From Dactylosporangium fulvum (GTDB lineage Bacteria; Actinomycetota; Actinomycetes; Mycobacteriales; Micromonosporaceae), in NCBI RefSeq assembly GCF_025137375.1, contig NZ_CP073720.1, positions 8,828,501-8,892,500 of the forward strand: a DNA stretch of 64,000 nucleotides, given 5' to 3'. How positions within the stretch are numbered: position 1 is the stretch's first letter; the number at the start of each line of letters is the position of its first letter. The translations under genes and the position numbers were made by a program. The notes under the pieces are model-generated. The model did no database searches, was not told the origin of the DNA, and worked only from the letters and a program-made list of their open reading frames with translations. Positions 7,509-16,777 of the stretch are shown here, in pieces.

Positions 7509-9590
7509 CTAAGGAACGGCGATCAGTCCACGTCGCTTGAGTAGTGGCTCGATCAACGGATCGCGACCACGGAACGCACGATAGACCTGCATCGAATCCG
7601 CGCTGCCGCCCTTCGACAACAGCCCCGCACGGAACGTGTCGCCGAGTTCCCGGCGCAGCCCGCCCTCCTCGACGAGCCAGTCGACGGTGTCGGCGTCGAG
7701 GACCTCGCTCCAGATGTAGGAGTAGTAGCCGGCGCTGTACGCGGCGCCGCTGAAGATGTGCGCGAAGTACGGCGTGCGGTACCGCGGCGGCACGAACGGC
7801 ACGGCGACCCCGGCCCGCTCCAGCGCGGCCGCCTCGAACGCGTGCACGTCGATCGGCTGGTCGCCCATCGCGTCGAGGTCGTCGACGGTCAGCGTGTGCC
7901 AGGCGAGGTCGAGCAGCGACGCCGCGAGGTACTCGGTGGTCGCGAAGCCCTCGTTGAACTGCTTCGCGGCCTGGAGCCGGTCGACGATCTCCTGCGGCAG
8001 GCGGTCACCGGTCTCGTGGTGGACCGCGTAGTTCTCCAACACCTCCGGCCACAGCATCCACACCTCGTTGACCTGCGACGGGTACTCGACGAAGTCCCGC
8101 GGCACCCGCGTGCCGGCGAACTTCGGGAAGTACACCTGCGAGAACAGCGTGTGCAGGGCGTGCCCGAACTCGTGGAACAGCGTGCGGACCTCGTCGAGCG
8201 TCAGCAGCGTCGGCTCACCCTCCGGGGCCCGGTTGATGTTGAGGTTGTTCACGACGACCGGCGCGGTGCCGAACAGCCGCGACTGGGGCACGAGCGCGTT
8301 GGCCCAGGCGCCGCCGCGCTTCGAGGCGCGGGTGAAGAAGTCGCCGATGAAGAGGCCGAGGGGGCTGCCGTCGTGGTCGAGGACCTCGAAGACCCGCGCG
8401 TCCGGGTGGTAGGCGGGCAGGTCGGGCCGCTCCTCGAAGCGCAGCCCGTAGAGCTTGCCGGCGGCGAAGAAGACCCCGTCCCGCAGGACACGCTCCAGCT
8501 CGAAATACGGCCGCAGCTCGGCCTCGTCGATCGCATACCGCTCCCGGCGCACCCGCTCGGTGTAGTACGCCCAGTCCCACGGCTCGAGCGTGAACTCCGA
8601 GCCGATGGCGGCCTGGAGGTCCTCGGCCTCGGCCTGCGCGTTGGCGACCGCCGCCGGGGCGAGCTTGGCCAGCATCTCCTCGACGGCCTGCACGGTCCGC
8701 GCCGTGTTGTCGGAGATCTGGTAGGCGGCGTGGTGCTCGAACCCGAGCAGCCGGGCGCGCTCGGCCCGCAGCCGGACGATCCGCCGCACCAGGTCGGTGG
8801 TGTCGTGCTCGTCGCCGCGGCCGCCCCTGGTCACGGAGGCGGTGTGCAGGCGTTCCCGCAGGGCCCGGTTGTGCAGCGACGCGAGGGCCGGCTGCGCGGT
8901 CGGCAGGATCAGGTTGAGCACGTGGCCCTGCTCCAGGCCGCGGTCGCGGGCCGCCTGCTCGGCGGCGGCGATCGTGTCCTCGGACAGCCCGTCGAGCTCC
9001 GCGACGTCGTCGACGACCACCGCGCTGGCCTTCATCTCGTCGCGCACCTTGTTGCCGAAGTCGGTCGCGAGCCCGGCCAGCTCCGCGTTGAGCTCGCGCA
9101 GCCGCACGTGCTCCTCGTCGGAGAGCCGGGCACCGGCGCGCACGAACTCGGTGTGATAGCGCTCCAGCAGCCAGCTCGACTCGGCGTCGAGGCCGAGCGA
9201 CTCACGCTGGTCGTAGAGCGTCTGGATCCGCTGGTACAGGCTGCGGTCGAGCATGATCGCATCGCCGTGCGCGGACAACCGCGGCACGATGGTGCTCTCG
9301 ATCTCCTGCAGCTCGGGGCTGGTGTCGGAGCTGGTCACGTTGAAGAACGCGGCCGAGACGCGCTGGAGGATCCGCCCGGAGCGCTCGAGGGCCACGAGGG
9401 TGTTCTCGAACGTCGGCGGCTCGGGGTCGGCGGCGATCACGTCGACCTCGGCGCGCTGCTCGGCCATGCCCCGCTCGAACGCGGGCAGGTAGTGCCCCGA
9501 CTCGATGCGGTCGAACGGCGGCAGCTGATAGGGGAGCTCGCTGGGGGCGGCGAACGGATTGTCTGCGGAGAACGGGTTGTCCGTGGTCAC
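7509..9590 (-). CDS. M3-family zinc metallopeptidase (peptidyl-dipeptidase Dcp-like)
   Basis: 693 aa, the usual length for Dcp/oligopeptidase A. The zinc site HEFGHALH lies at about residue 473 inside LFHEFGHALHTLF, with the third ligand Glu downstream in FVEYPSQVNE. The N-terminal half is helical, as in the family's channel-forming lid; the C terminus contains the YAAGYYSYIWS-type substrate loop (here YSAGYYSYIW). A cytoplasmic enzyme that cleaves short peptides. Transcribed divergently from the PhzF gene. Confidence 0.92.
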   Translation of the reverse strand: MTTDNPFSADNPFAAPSELPYQLPPFDRIESGHYLPAFERGMAEQRAEVDVIAADPEPPTFENTLVALERSGRILQRVSAAFFNVTSSDTSPELQEIESTIVPRLSAHGDAIMLDRSLYQRIQTLYDQRESLGLDAESSWLLERYHTEFVRAGARLSDEEHVRLRELNAELAGLATDFGNKVRDEMKASAVVVDDVAELDGLSEDTIAAAEQAARDRGLEQGHVLNLILPTAQPALASLHNRALRERLHTASVTRGGRGDEHDTTDLVRRIVRLRAERARLLGFEHHAAYQISDNTARTVQAVEEMLAKLAPAAVANAQAEAEDLQAAIGSEFTLEPWDWAYYTERVRRERYAIDEAELRPYFELERVLRDGVFFAAGKLYGLRFEERPDLPAYHPDARVFEVLDHDGSPLGLFIGDFFTRASKRGGAWANALVPQSRLFGTAPVVVNNLNINRAPEGEPTLLTLDEVRTLFHEFGHALHTLFSQVYFPKFAGTRVPRDFVEYPSQVNEVWMLWPEVLENYAVHHETGDRLPQEIVDRLQAAKQFNEGFATTEYLAASLLDLAWHTLTVDDLDAMGDQPIDVHAFEAAALERAGVAVPFVPPRYRTPYFAHIFSGAAYSAGYYSYIWSEVLDADTVDWLVEEGGLRRELGDTFRAGLLSKGGSADSMQVYRAFRGRDPLIEPLLKRRGLIAVP

Positions 9591-9682
9591 CTCACCGACT
9601 GTATCGGCCGTGACGCCGCACCACCGGCCCCTACTCGTTCTGGCAGTGTCCCGCGCACTCGCCGGATGGATACCGTGACGCC

Positions 9683-10555
9683 GTGTACGGGTATGTGATC
9701 GCAGACGTGTTCACGGAAACCGCGCTGGCGGGCAACCCGCTCGCCGTCGTGCTCGACGCGACCGGGCTCTCCGCCGGGCGCATGCAGCGCATCGCCCGCG
9801 AGATGAACCTGTCGGAGACGACCTTCGTGCTGCCCCCGGCCGCCGGCGGCGACGTCCGGGTGCGGATCTTCACGCCCATCGGCGAGCTGCCGTTCGCCGG
9901 CCACCCCACGTTCGGCACGGCGGTGGTCCTCGCCGAGACCGGGCACCCCGGCGCGCGCGGCGAGGAGCTGCGGATGGAGACGGGGATGGGGGTCGTGCCG
10001 TTCCGGCTCCGCCGCGGGCAGCACAGCGGCCGGCGGGTCTGGGGCGCGCGGATGCTCCAGCCGATCCCGGTGTGGGAGCCGTACGACCGGGCGGACGAGC
10101 TGCTCGACGCGCTCGACGTGCCCGTGTCGACGCTCCCGGTCGAGGTGTACCGCAACGGCCCGCGCCACGTGTTCGTCGGCCTCGACGGCGAGGCGGCGCT
10201 GGCGGGCCTGCGGGTCGACCTGCGCGCCCTGGCGACCCACCCGGACCTGGCCGCGAACTGCTTCGCCCCGACCGGCGACCCGGCGGTGTGGCGGACCCGG
10301 ATGTTCTCGCCGGCCTACGGCGTGACGGAGGACGCGGGCACCGGCTCCGCGGCCGGCCCGCTGGCGCTGCACCTCGCCCGCCACGGCCTGGTGCCGCTCG
10401 GCACCCGGATCACGGTCCGCCAGGGCGTCGAGATGGGCCGCCCGTCGACCATCCACGCCCGTGTGGACGGCACCCTCGACCGGGTCGACGGGATCGAGCG
10501 GATCGAGGTCTCCGGCACCGCGGTGGTCGTAGCGGCGGGACGGCTCTACGTCTAG
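9683..10555 (+). CDS. PhzF-family isomerase
   Basis: 290 aa starting at GTG. It shows the PhzF/diaminopimelate-epimerase-like fold signature: FTETALAGNPLAVV near the N terminus, the family's catalytic Glu45 in NLSETTFVL, the GELPFAGHPTFGTA motif, and EDAGTGSAAGPLALHL in the second lobe. PhzF proteins isomerise trans-2,3-dihydro-3-hydroxyanthranilate in phenazine producers, but no other phenazine gene is near, so this is probably one of the many stand-alone members with unknown substrate. Confidence 0.85.
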   Translation: MYGYVIADVFTETALAGNPLAVVLDATGLSAGRMQRIAREMNLSETTFVLPPAAGGDVRVRIFTPIGELPFAGHPTFGTAVVLAETGHPGARGEELRMETGMGVVPFRLRRGQHSGRRVWGARMLQPIPVWEPYDRADELLDALDVPVSTLPVEVYRNGPRHVFVGLDGEAALAGLRVDLRALATHPDLAANCFAPTGDPAVWRTRMFSPAYGVTEDAGTGSAAGPLALHLARHGLVPLGTRITVRQGVEMGRPSTIHARVDGTLDRVDGIERIEVSGTAVVVAAGRLYV

Positions 10556-10567
10556 GCCGATTTTGTT

Positions 10568-11752
10568 CTAGGCCATCGGCCCGGTGTACGAGGCCCGCAG
10601 GCGGAGCTTCGTCGGCCGCTCGTACTCCTCCATGGCGTGGGCGAGCCAGCCCACGGTCCGCGCGACGCCGAAGATCGCCTCGCCGGCGCCGCGGGGCATG
10701 CCGGCGAGATGGGCCAGCAGCCCCAGCGCGAAGTCGACGTTGACGTCGGGCAGGCGGCGTCGGCCGGCCTCCTCGAGGATCGCGTCGGCGACAGCGAGCC
10801 GTGGATGCCCGGGCACGGCGGCCCGGATCCGGCCGAGCAGCGCGGTCGCGCGGCCGTCGCCGGAGCGGTAGACGGCGTGCCCGAACCCCGGCACCCGCTC
10901 CCCCTGCCGGAGGCGCTGCCCCATCACGGCGGACGCCTGCGCCGGCTCGGACGTCTCGGCGAGCATCGCCTCGGTACCGAGTGAGGCCCCGCCGTGCAGC
11001 GCACCGCTGACGACACCGAGACCGGCGGCGACCACCGCGTACGGATCGGCGCGCACGGACGCGGCGACCCGCGCGGCGAGGGTCGAGGAGGCCAGCTCGT
11101 GATCGGCGAGGAGCACCGTTGCGTAGCGCAGGACGTCGGCGAGTGCCGGGGCGGCGTCCGGGGCGGCGAGCTTCGCCCACAGCCGCCCGGCGACCGGTCC
11201 CCCGGCGACGCGCCGGGGAACGCTGCCGGGAAGCGCGTCGACGAGCCCGGCCACGATGCTCTGGCCGATGAGGGCGACCGCCGCCGGGTCCAGTGTCAGC
11301 CGCACGGGATCCGCGGCGGCGAGCGCGGTGACGATCACCTGCAGGCGCTCCAGCGGCAGCACGGACGCCGACAGCCCGGCCTGCGCCGCCCGGGCGGCGG
11401 CGACGGCCTCCGGTGCCGCCTCCCAGCGGTCCACATGATCGCGGTCCTTGCCCGTCCACAGCCAGCCGGCGACGTGTTCCAGGTGCCAGGTGCCGGCGAG
11501 TACCGTGGCGTCACGGCCCCGGAAGAACGGCCGGTCGCCGCCGAGCAGGGTGACGGCCGACTCGATGACCAGCTCGGGGTGGCTCCCGGAGCGGCGGGGC
11601 CGGCCGCGCAGCGCGAGCCGCTCGACCTCCTCGGCGTCGAAGAGGCTGCGCCCGTCCTCGCCGCGGCGCCGCGTGAGCACACCCCGACTGACGTATGCGT
11701 AGACGGTGGCGGTCTTCACACCCAGCCGCCGGGCCGCGTCCTCGACGCTCAT
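10568..11752 (-). CDS. Citrate synthase with N-terminal MerR/excisionase-type HTH
   Basis: 394 aa from ATG 11752; alternative in-frame starts at 11785 and 11803 lie inside the palindrome, so the later one is preferred. The first 45 residues (MSVEDAARRLGVKTATVYAYVSRGVLTRR) form a MerR-like helix-turn-helix. The remainder is citrate synthase, with the active-site elements ALHGGASLGTEAM, PGFGHAVYR and VNVDFALGLL supplying the two His and the Asp. It condenses acetyl-CoA (or propionyl-CoA) with oxaloacetate. HTH-fused citrate synthases recur in actinobacteria. Whether the HTH binds DNA is unknown; the palindrome just upstream is an obvious candidate target. Divergent from the synthase at 11839. 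Confidence 0.88.
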   Translation of the reverse strand: MSVEDAARRLGVKTATVYAYVSRGVLTRRRGEDGRSLFDAEEVERLALRGRPRRSGSHPELVIESAVTLLGGDRPFFRGRDATVLAGTWHLEHVAGWLWTGKDRDHVDRWEAAPEAVAAARAAQAGLSASVLPLERLQVIVTALAAADPVRLTLDPAAVALIGQSIVAGLVDALPGSVPRRVAGGPVAGRLWAKLAAPDAAPALADVLRYATVLLADHELASSTLAARVAASVRADPYAVVAAGLGVVSGALHGGASLGTEAMLAETSEPAQASAVMGQRLRQGERVPGFGHAVYRSGDGRATALLGRIRAAVPGHPRLAVADAILEEAGRRRLPDVNVDFALGLLAHLAGMPRGAGEAIFGVARTVGWLAHAMEEYERPTKLRLRASYTGPMA

Positions 11753-11783
11753 CCACCTGCTCAACGCCGCTCCCCGGTTATGC

Positions 11784-11803
11784 ATGTTGATTTTCGTCAA
11801 CAT
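11784..11803. promoter_or_regulatory. Palindrome in divergent promoter, candidate operator
   Basis: Perfect 7-bp inverted repeat ATGTTGA-TTTTCG-TCAACAT between the divergent citrate synthase and DRE-TIM synthase genes. The region is much more AT-rich than its surroundings. Its position would let one regulator control both genes; the binding protein is not known. Confidence 0.5.
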
Positions 11804-11838
11804 TGACACATAACAAGCACGACAGTCAACCTGGACGC

Positions 11839-13065
11839 ATGCCGCAGATCCATTTCCTCGACGTCACCAACCGTGACGGAGTTCAGACCGCCCGGACCGG
11901 GCTGTCCAAGTTCGGCAAGACGATGGTCAACTTCTATCTGGGCCGGCTCGGGGTGGCCCAGTCGGAGATCGGCTTCCCGTTCCTGTTCCACGAGGTGCCA
12001 TACATCCGCGCCCAGACCGCGCTCGAGCAGGCCGGCGCCTTCGGCGGGCTGCGCCTGTCCGGCTGGTGCCGGGCCGTGGCCGCCGACGTCGAGCGGTCCG
12101 CCGCGCTCGGCCTCAAGCACTACAACCTGTCGATCTCCACGTCCGACCAGATGCTGCGGAACAAGTTCCGCGGCCGGCTCGACCGGCCGGCGCTCATCCG
12201 CGAGACGGTCGAGGCGGTCCGCACCGCGAAGGCCGCCGGCGCGCAGACCGTCGGCGTCAACGCCGAGGACGGCTCACGCACCGACGACGGGTTCCTCATC
12301 GAGTTCGCGATCGCGGCGCGCGAGGCGGGCGCCGACCGCCTGCGGTACTGCGACACGATCGGCGGCGACACCCCGGGACGCATCGGCGAACGGTTCGCGA
12401 AGCTCGCCGGCACCGTCGGCATGCCCGTCGAGACGCACTGCCACAACGACCTCGGCATGGCGGTGGCCAACTCGCTCGCCGGCGCGTTCGGCGACCTCGA
12501 CGCGGGACAGGACGCCTGGATCAACACCTGTGTCAACGGCATCGGCGAGCGGTCCGGCAACGCCGACCTCGTCTCGTGCATCCTGGCCTTGCGGCACGGC
12601 TTCGGCGTGCCGGACGGCGCCGAGATCGGCGACCGGCTCGATCTGACGTGGGCGCGGCGGTTCGCCTGGTGGGCGTCGTACGCGTTCGGCCAGCCGCTGC
12701 CCAACCACCAGCCGGGTGTCGGGCCCAACGCGTTTGCGCACGAGTCCGGCATCCACGCCGACGGCGCGCTCAAGGACCATCGCAACTACGAGCTGTACGA
12801 CGACGAGGAACTGGGGCCGTTCCCGCACGACCGGCACACCCGGGCCGGCCGGATCGTCCTCACCGGCGAATACGGCGGGCTGGCGGGTTTCCGGCACGTG
12901 TTCGACGACCTGGGGGTCGAGGTGACGGACGAACAGCTGACGTTCAAGCTGGTCCAGCTGTGCAACGCGGCGACCGGCCGCCCGCTCACCGACGACGAGC
13001 TGCGGCTGATCGCCGCCTGTCCGAACGAGCTGGCCCTGCTGTATCCGGGACTGCTGACGCGGTAA
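11839..13065 (+). CDS. 2-isopropylmalate/homocitrate synthase-family enzyme
   Basis: 408 aa from ATG 11839; a TTG at 11803 would add 12 residues but overlaps the palindrome. A DRE-TIM metallolyase barrel: the metal/substrate loop DVTNRDGVQ at the N terminus, the metal-binding HCHND of ETHCHNDLGMAVANS, and NGIGERSGNADL are all intact. These enzymes condense acetyl-CoA with a 2-oxo acid. It lacks the long LeuA C-terminal regulatory domain, so feedback-controlled leucine synthesis is less likely than a homocitrate- or citramalate-like reaction. Pairing with a divergent citrate synthase suggests a shared acetyl-CoA/oxo-acid pathway; the substrate remains open. Confidence 0.8.
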   Translation: MPQIHFLDVTNRDGVQTARTGLSKFGKTMVNFYLGRLGVAQSEIGFPFLFHEVPYIRAQTALEQAGAFGGLRLSGWCRAVAADVERSAALGLKHYNLSISTSDQMLRNKFRGRLDRPALIRETVEAVRTAKAAGAQTVGVNAEDGSRTDDGFLIEFAIAAREAGADRLRYCDTIGGDTPGRIGERFAKLAGTVGMPVETHCHNDLGMAVANSLAGAFGDLDAGQDAWINTCVNGIGERSGNADLVSCILALRHGFGVPDGAEIGDRLDLTWARRFAWWASYAFGQPLPNHQPGVGPNAFAHESGIHADGALKDHRNYELYDDEELGPFPHDRHTRAGRIVLTGEYGGLAGFRHVFDDLGVEVTDEQLTFKLVQLCNAATGRPLTDDELRLIAACPNELALLYPGLLTR

Positions 13066-13077
13066 CCCGGGCCGGGG

Positions 13078-13269
13078 CTACAGCATCCCGTGCTCGACGA
13101 TCCAGCCGAGCTGCAGCAGTTCCTCGCCGGAGAACTCCAGCGCGACGATGTCGGAGAAGCGGCGCTCGATCTGGACCGGCGTGTAGCGGTGCACGGCGCA
13201 GTCCATCCAGATCGGGATGCGCGAGGCCGGGTTGGCCAGGACGACATGCCTGCCGCAGCGATGCTCCAT
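13078..13269 (-). CDS. Small hypothetical protein
   Basis: 63 aa (begins MEHRCGRHVVLANPASRIP). Codon positions are GC3-rich and the protein has a balanced composition with no membrane segment, which favours a real gene over a shadow. It converges on the synthase gene with 12 bases between stops. No family recognised. Confidence 0.5.
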   Translation of the reverse strand: MEHRCGRHVVLANPASRIPIWMDCAVHRYTPVQIERRFSDIVALEFSGEELLQLGWIVEHGML

Positions 13270-13416
13270 GCCGGATCAAGCTAGCCGCGCGCGAAAGCCC
13301 GGGACACCCTGCCACCGGGAATACATCGACCGGGTTGGTGTACACCAAATGGTGTAGGAGCGGGTGTCTCCGCACGGACGACGAACCGACCGGCGTCTCC
13401 GCCTAGCGTCGGCGCC

Positions 13417-13551
13417 ATGCTGCGATATCACCTCGCCGGCCTGGTCGCCGGCCTCCTCACCGCCGTCGCCGGTGCGCTGCCGCATCTCCCGGCCGCGCCG
13501 CGCACCGTGATGATCATCGAGCATGCGACGGTACAGCAATGCAGCCGCTGA
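13417..13551 (+). CDS. 44-aa small membrane-type ORF overlapping the sensor kinase start
   Basis: 44 aa. The first half is hydrophobic (YHLAGLVAGLLTAVAGALP) and could span the membrane once; the tail is polar (IIEHATVQQCSR). Its last 13 bases overlap the start of the histidine kinase in another frame, suggesting translational coupling. No recognised family and no strong ribosome-binding site. It could be a small accessory of the sensor kinase, or a leader whose translation sets kinase expression; both are inferences. Confidence 0.4.
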   Translation: MLRYHLAGLVAGLLTAVAGALPHLPAAPRTVMIIEHATVQQCSR

Positions 13552-14642
13552 GCCGTCGCACCACCGCCGTCTTCTCGATCCTGACCGTGGTCGGTGTCCT
13601 CAGCGGGACCGGGCTGAACGGCGAATCCCTCAGCGGATCCAGCGCGCTGCCCCTCGGCGTCTGGCTCGCCGGCCTGCTGTGGCTGCAGCGCCGCCACCCG
13701 GTCACCGGCCTGCTGCTCGGCGCCTGCACCGTTCTCGCGTTCCGGATCACCGGCCTGACCGACGTGGGCTGGCTGTGGCCGGTGACGTTCCTCTACGTGG
13801 CCGCGGTGCTGAGCCCGAGGCCGCGCATCAGGACCGTCATCGCCGTCGCGGTGCTGCACGCCCTCTCGGCGTTCAACGTCGACTGGACGGTCCTGACGCA
13901 CACGGCGAGCCGCGCGACGGCGAACGTCGGCACCGAGGCGCTCTGGCTCAGCGCGGTCATCGCCGCTGCCCTGTCGTACCGCAACTGGCTGCGCTGGCAG
14001 AAGGAGATCGTCCAGCGGCTGCGCACCGAACTGGACGAGCAGCGCACCGCCGAACGCCTGCGGGTCGCCCAGGAGGTCCACGACGCCGTGGCGCACACGC
14101 TCGCCGTCGTCGGGGTGCACGTCAACGTCGCCGCCGACGCCCTCGACACCGCCCCCGACGAGGCCCGCGACGCGCTGCGCCTGGCGCAGGACGTGCGGCG
14201 CAAGGCGATGGCTGACCTGTCGTCGCTGGTCGGTGTGCTGCGGGACGACCGGCTGCCGCCGGCCGAGCCGCTGCCGCTGGACGACCTCGTCGCGCGGGTG
14301 CGTGCCACCGGGCTCCGCACGACCCTCGAGGTGACCGGTGACGAGGAAGAGACCCCGTTGGCGGTACGGCTCGTGGCGTCCCGGATCGTGCGCGAGGCAC
14401 TGACGAACGCCGTCCGGCACGCCGGCGCGACAACCGTCCGGGTGGCGGTCAGCTACGGGGGTTCCGGCGCCGCCGGGCGGCCGACGGAGGTCACCGTCCG
14501 CGACGACGGGGCGGGCTCCTCGGCGCCGCCCGGACACGGGCTCACCGGCCTCGCCGAGCGGGTCGCGGCGCTCGCCGGCACCTTCCGCTCCGGTAACGCG
14601 GACGGCGGCGGCTTCGAGGTACACGCGAAGATTCCGGCATGA
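13539..14642 (+). CDS. NarL-type sensor histidine kinase
   Basis: 367 aa. Four to five N-terminal membrane helices (about 8-155) without a large extracellular loop are followed by a HisKA_3 dimerisation helix with the phospho-acceptor His in QEVHDAVAHTLAVVG, then an HATPase domain (REALTNAVRHAGA, VRDDGAG, GHGLTGLAERV). It autophosphorylates and passes phosphate to the response regulator encoded next, whose start overlaps its stop (ATGA). The membrane-embedded sensor type usually detects lipid or cell-envelope signals. Confidence 0.9.
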   Translation: MQPLSRRTTAVFSILTVVGVLSGTGLNGESLSGSSALPLGVWLAGLLWLQRRHPVTGLLLGACTVLAFRITGLTDVGWLWPVTFLYVAAVLSPRPRIRTVIAVAVLHALSAFNVDWTVLTHTASRATANVGTEALWLSAVIAAALSYRNWLRWQKEIVQRLRTELDEQRTAERLRVAQEVHDAVAHTLAVVGVHVNVAADALDTAPDEARDALRLAQDVRRKAMADLSSLVGVLRDDRLPPAEPLPLDDLVARVRATGLRTTLEVTGDEEETPLAVRLVASRIVREALTNAVRHAGATTVRVAVSYGGSGAAGRPTEVTVRDDGAGSSAPPGHGLTGLAERVAALAGTFRSGNADGGGFEVHAKIPA

Positions 14643-15337
14643 ACAGCAACCCGACCGGCAACCCGACCGTCAAGGTCCTGCTCGCCGACGACCAGGCGCT
14701 CGTCCGGGCCGGGTTCGGCAGCCTGCTGCGGCGCGCGCGGGACCTCAGTGTGGTGGCCGAGGCGTCGACCGGCGACGAGGCGGTCCGCGAGACCCGCCGC
14801 CACCGTCCCGACGTGGTGCTGATGGACATCCGGATGCCCGGCCTCGACGGCATCGCCGCCACCGCGCAGATCGTCGGCGATCCCGCGCTCGTCGGCACGA
14901 AGGTTGTCATCCTTACCACCTTCGAGACCGACGAGAACGTGTTCGCCGCGCTGCGGGCCGGCGCCAGCGGCTTCCTCACCAAGGAGGTCGAGCCCGACGA
15001 CCTGCGCCGCGCGGTGCGGGTCGTCGCCGCCGGCGAGGCGCTGCTCTCCCCCAGCGTCACGGCCCGGGTCATCGGGCAGTTCTCCCGCCGCCCGCTCCGG
15101 ACCACGGGTCCTGCCGGAGCCACCGGCGACCGGCTGGCCGTCCTGACCCCGCGGGAGGTCGAGGTGGTCCGCCTGGTCGCCGGTGGGCTGTCGAACGACG
15201 AGATCGCCCGGGAGCTGTACATCAGCCCGCTCACCGCCAAGACCCACGTGACGCGGGCGATCATGAAGCTCGGCGTGCGGGACCGGGTGCAGCTGGTGAT
15301 CCTGGCCTACGAGTCGGGGCTCGTACAGCCCGGTTGA
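14639..15337 (+). CDS. NarL/LuxR-family response regulator
   Basis: 232 aa. An N-terminal receiver domain has the acidic pair in LLADDQALVRAG, the phospho-acceptor Asp in VVLMDIRMPGLDG, and the conserved Thr/Lys (ILTTFETD, GFLTKEV). The C-terminal LuxR HTH is LTPREVEVVRLVAGGLSNDEIARELYIS. Partner of the kinase whose stop it overlaps by four bases. Targets are not evident; no obvious inverted-repeat operator was seen nearby. Confidence 0.92.
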   Translation: MNSNPTGNPTVKVLLADDQALVRAGFGSLLRRARDLSVVAEASTGDEAVRETRRHRPDVVLMDIRMPGLDGIAATAQIVGDPALVGTKVVILTTFETDENVFAALRAGASGFLTKEVEPDDLRRAVRVVAAGEALLSPSVTARVIGQFSRRPLRTTGPAGATGDRLAVLTPREVEVVRLVAGGLSNDEIARELYISPLTAKTHVTRAIMKLGVRDRVQLVILAYESGLVQPG

Positions 15338-15571
15338 GGCTTGTACTGCTGGAGCCGTGGCACGGACGGCCGCGCTGCGGGCCGCCGTCAACGCCCGGCA
15401 GGATACGCCGTCCCGGCTCCGGCGAACGACCCGAATCCGCAGCTCACCCGCATCGTGACCGTCACACACCGAAATCGGGTGAGGCCCTCACCCAAGCCGT
15501 GATTTCTACGAAACGCACAGTTCACCGGAGGAACGCTGTTCCAACCTGACAGACCGGGCGATGATTTGCCC

Positions 15572-16777
15572 GTGACAAGCCAACTGCGCGTGATGTCGAT
15601 CTATGAGGGCTTCTTCTCGGGCGGCGCCCGGGCCCTGCACAGCACCGTCGTGGCCGGGCTGCACACCGGGGGCAGTCATCAGCATTCGGTGCTGAGCATC
15701 TACGGCGCGATGCGCCGGGAGACCATCCTGCAGCGGATGGAGGAGGACGCGTCGTACCGCTCGCTGAGCGCGGTCGGCATCCAGGTCACGTCGCTGGGCC
15801 GCCGGATCGGCGGCGACACCGCGCCCCGGAAGGCGTTCAGCGCGGCGGAGGTGGCGACCGCCGTCCACCACGCCGAGCACGCGGACATCATCATGTCGCT
15901 CAAGGAGCAGCCGCTCCGGCTCGTCAACCGGCCGGACTTCCCGCGCAAGCCGGTCATCGTCTGCCTGCACCGCTCCGACCCGGAAAACCAGGGCAGCGCG
16001 CTCGACGAGTTCAAGACCGCGGTCGCCGACGGCCGGGTCGCCGCGGCGATCTGCTGTGCCGAGTCGACGCGCGCGGCGTACCAGGCGGCCGGCATCCCCG
16101 GCGGGCTCCTGCGCGTCGTCCCCAACGGGGTGGACCTGACACGGTTCCAGCCGGTGCCGGCCCGCCGCCGGGCGACGCTGCGCCGGTCGCTCGGTGTCCC
16201 CCCGAAGGCCGACGTGGTCACGCTCGCGGCCCGCTACGACCCGATGAAAAACGTGCCGCTCTTCCTCCGGGCCGCCCGCCGGTTCCTGGAACGCGATCCC
16301 AGCGGCCACGTCCTCATGTGCGGTGCCGGGATGAGCACCGCCAACGTCGAACTCTGCGGCCTGCTCAACGACGTGTTCGCCGACGAGCCGCGCAGCCTCG
16401 CCCGCCTGCACCTGCTGGGGATCCGCCGCGACATGGAGACCGTCTACGCCGCCTCCGACGTCGTGGCGCTCACCTCGGCGAGCGGCGAGGCCGCGCCGCT
16501 GTGCCTCATCGAGGGCGCGATGTGCGGTGCCGTCCCGGTCTCCACCGACGTCGGCGACACCGCGATCATCGTCGCCGGACACGGGCTGATCACCCCGCCG
16601 GACCCCGACGCGATCAGCGCCGCCTGGTCCGAGGCGGTCGCCCGGCGCGCCGAGTTCACGCCGTCGCTGCTCGGCAGCCGCGAGCGCTTCAGCCACACGC
16701 GCATGATCGCCTCGTACGCCTCACTGATCGACCACGCCTACCGCGACATGGGCCTGCGGGTCCCTCAGCGACTCTGA
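15572..16777 (+). CDS. GT4-family glycosyltransferase
   Basis: About 401 aa from GTG 15572; a TTG at 15566 is an alternative. The GT-B fold is indicated by an N-terminal FFSGGARALHSTVVAGL segment and the C-terminal donor-binding half: VVPNGVDLTRFQP, AARYDPMKNVPLFLRAA, and the EX7E-like ASGEAAPLCLIEGAMCGAVPVSTDVGD. Such retaining enzymes transfer a sugar from an NDP-sugar to a lipid, protein or glycan acceptor. No other glycan gene is adjacent, so the product is unknown. The 234 bases upstream hold no gene or clear signal. Confidence 0.85.
   Translation: MTSQLRVMSIYEGFFSGGARALHSTVVAGLHTGGSHQHSVLSIYGAMRRETILQRMEEDASYRSLSAVGIQVTSLGRRIGGDTAPRKAFSAAEVATAVHHAEHADIIMSLKEQPLRLVNRPDFPRKPVIVCLHRSDPENQGSALDEFKTAVADGRVAAAICCAESTRAAYQAAGIPGGLLRVVPNGVDLTRFQPVPARRRATLRRSLGVPPKADVVTLAARYDPMKNVPLFLRAARRFLERDPSGHVLMCGAGMSTANVELCGLLNDVFADEPRSLARLHLLGIRRDMETVYAASDVVALTSASGEAAPLCLIEGAMCGAVPVSTDVGDTAIIVAGHGLITPPDPDAISAAWSEAVARRAEFTPSLLGSRERFSHTRMIASYASLIDHAYRDMGLRVPQRL

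Noticed and set aside
9683..10555. Phenazine biosynthesis
   Set aside because: PhzF homologues are widespread without phenazine genes, and none of phzA-E or G is nearby.
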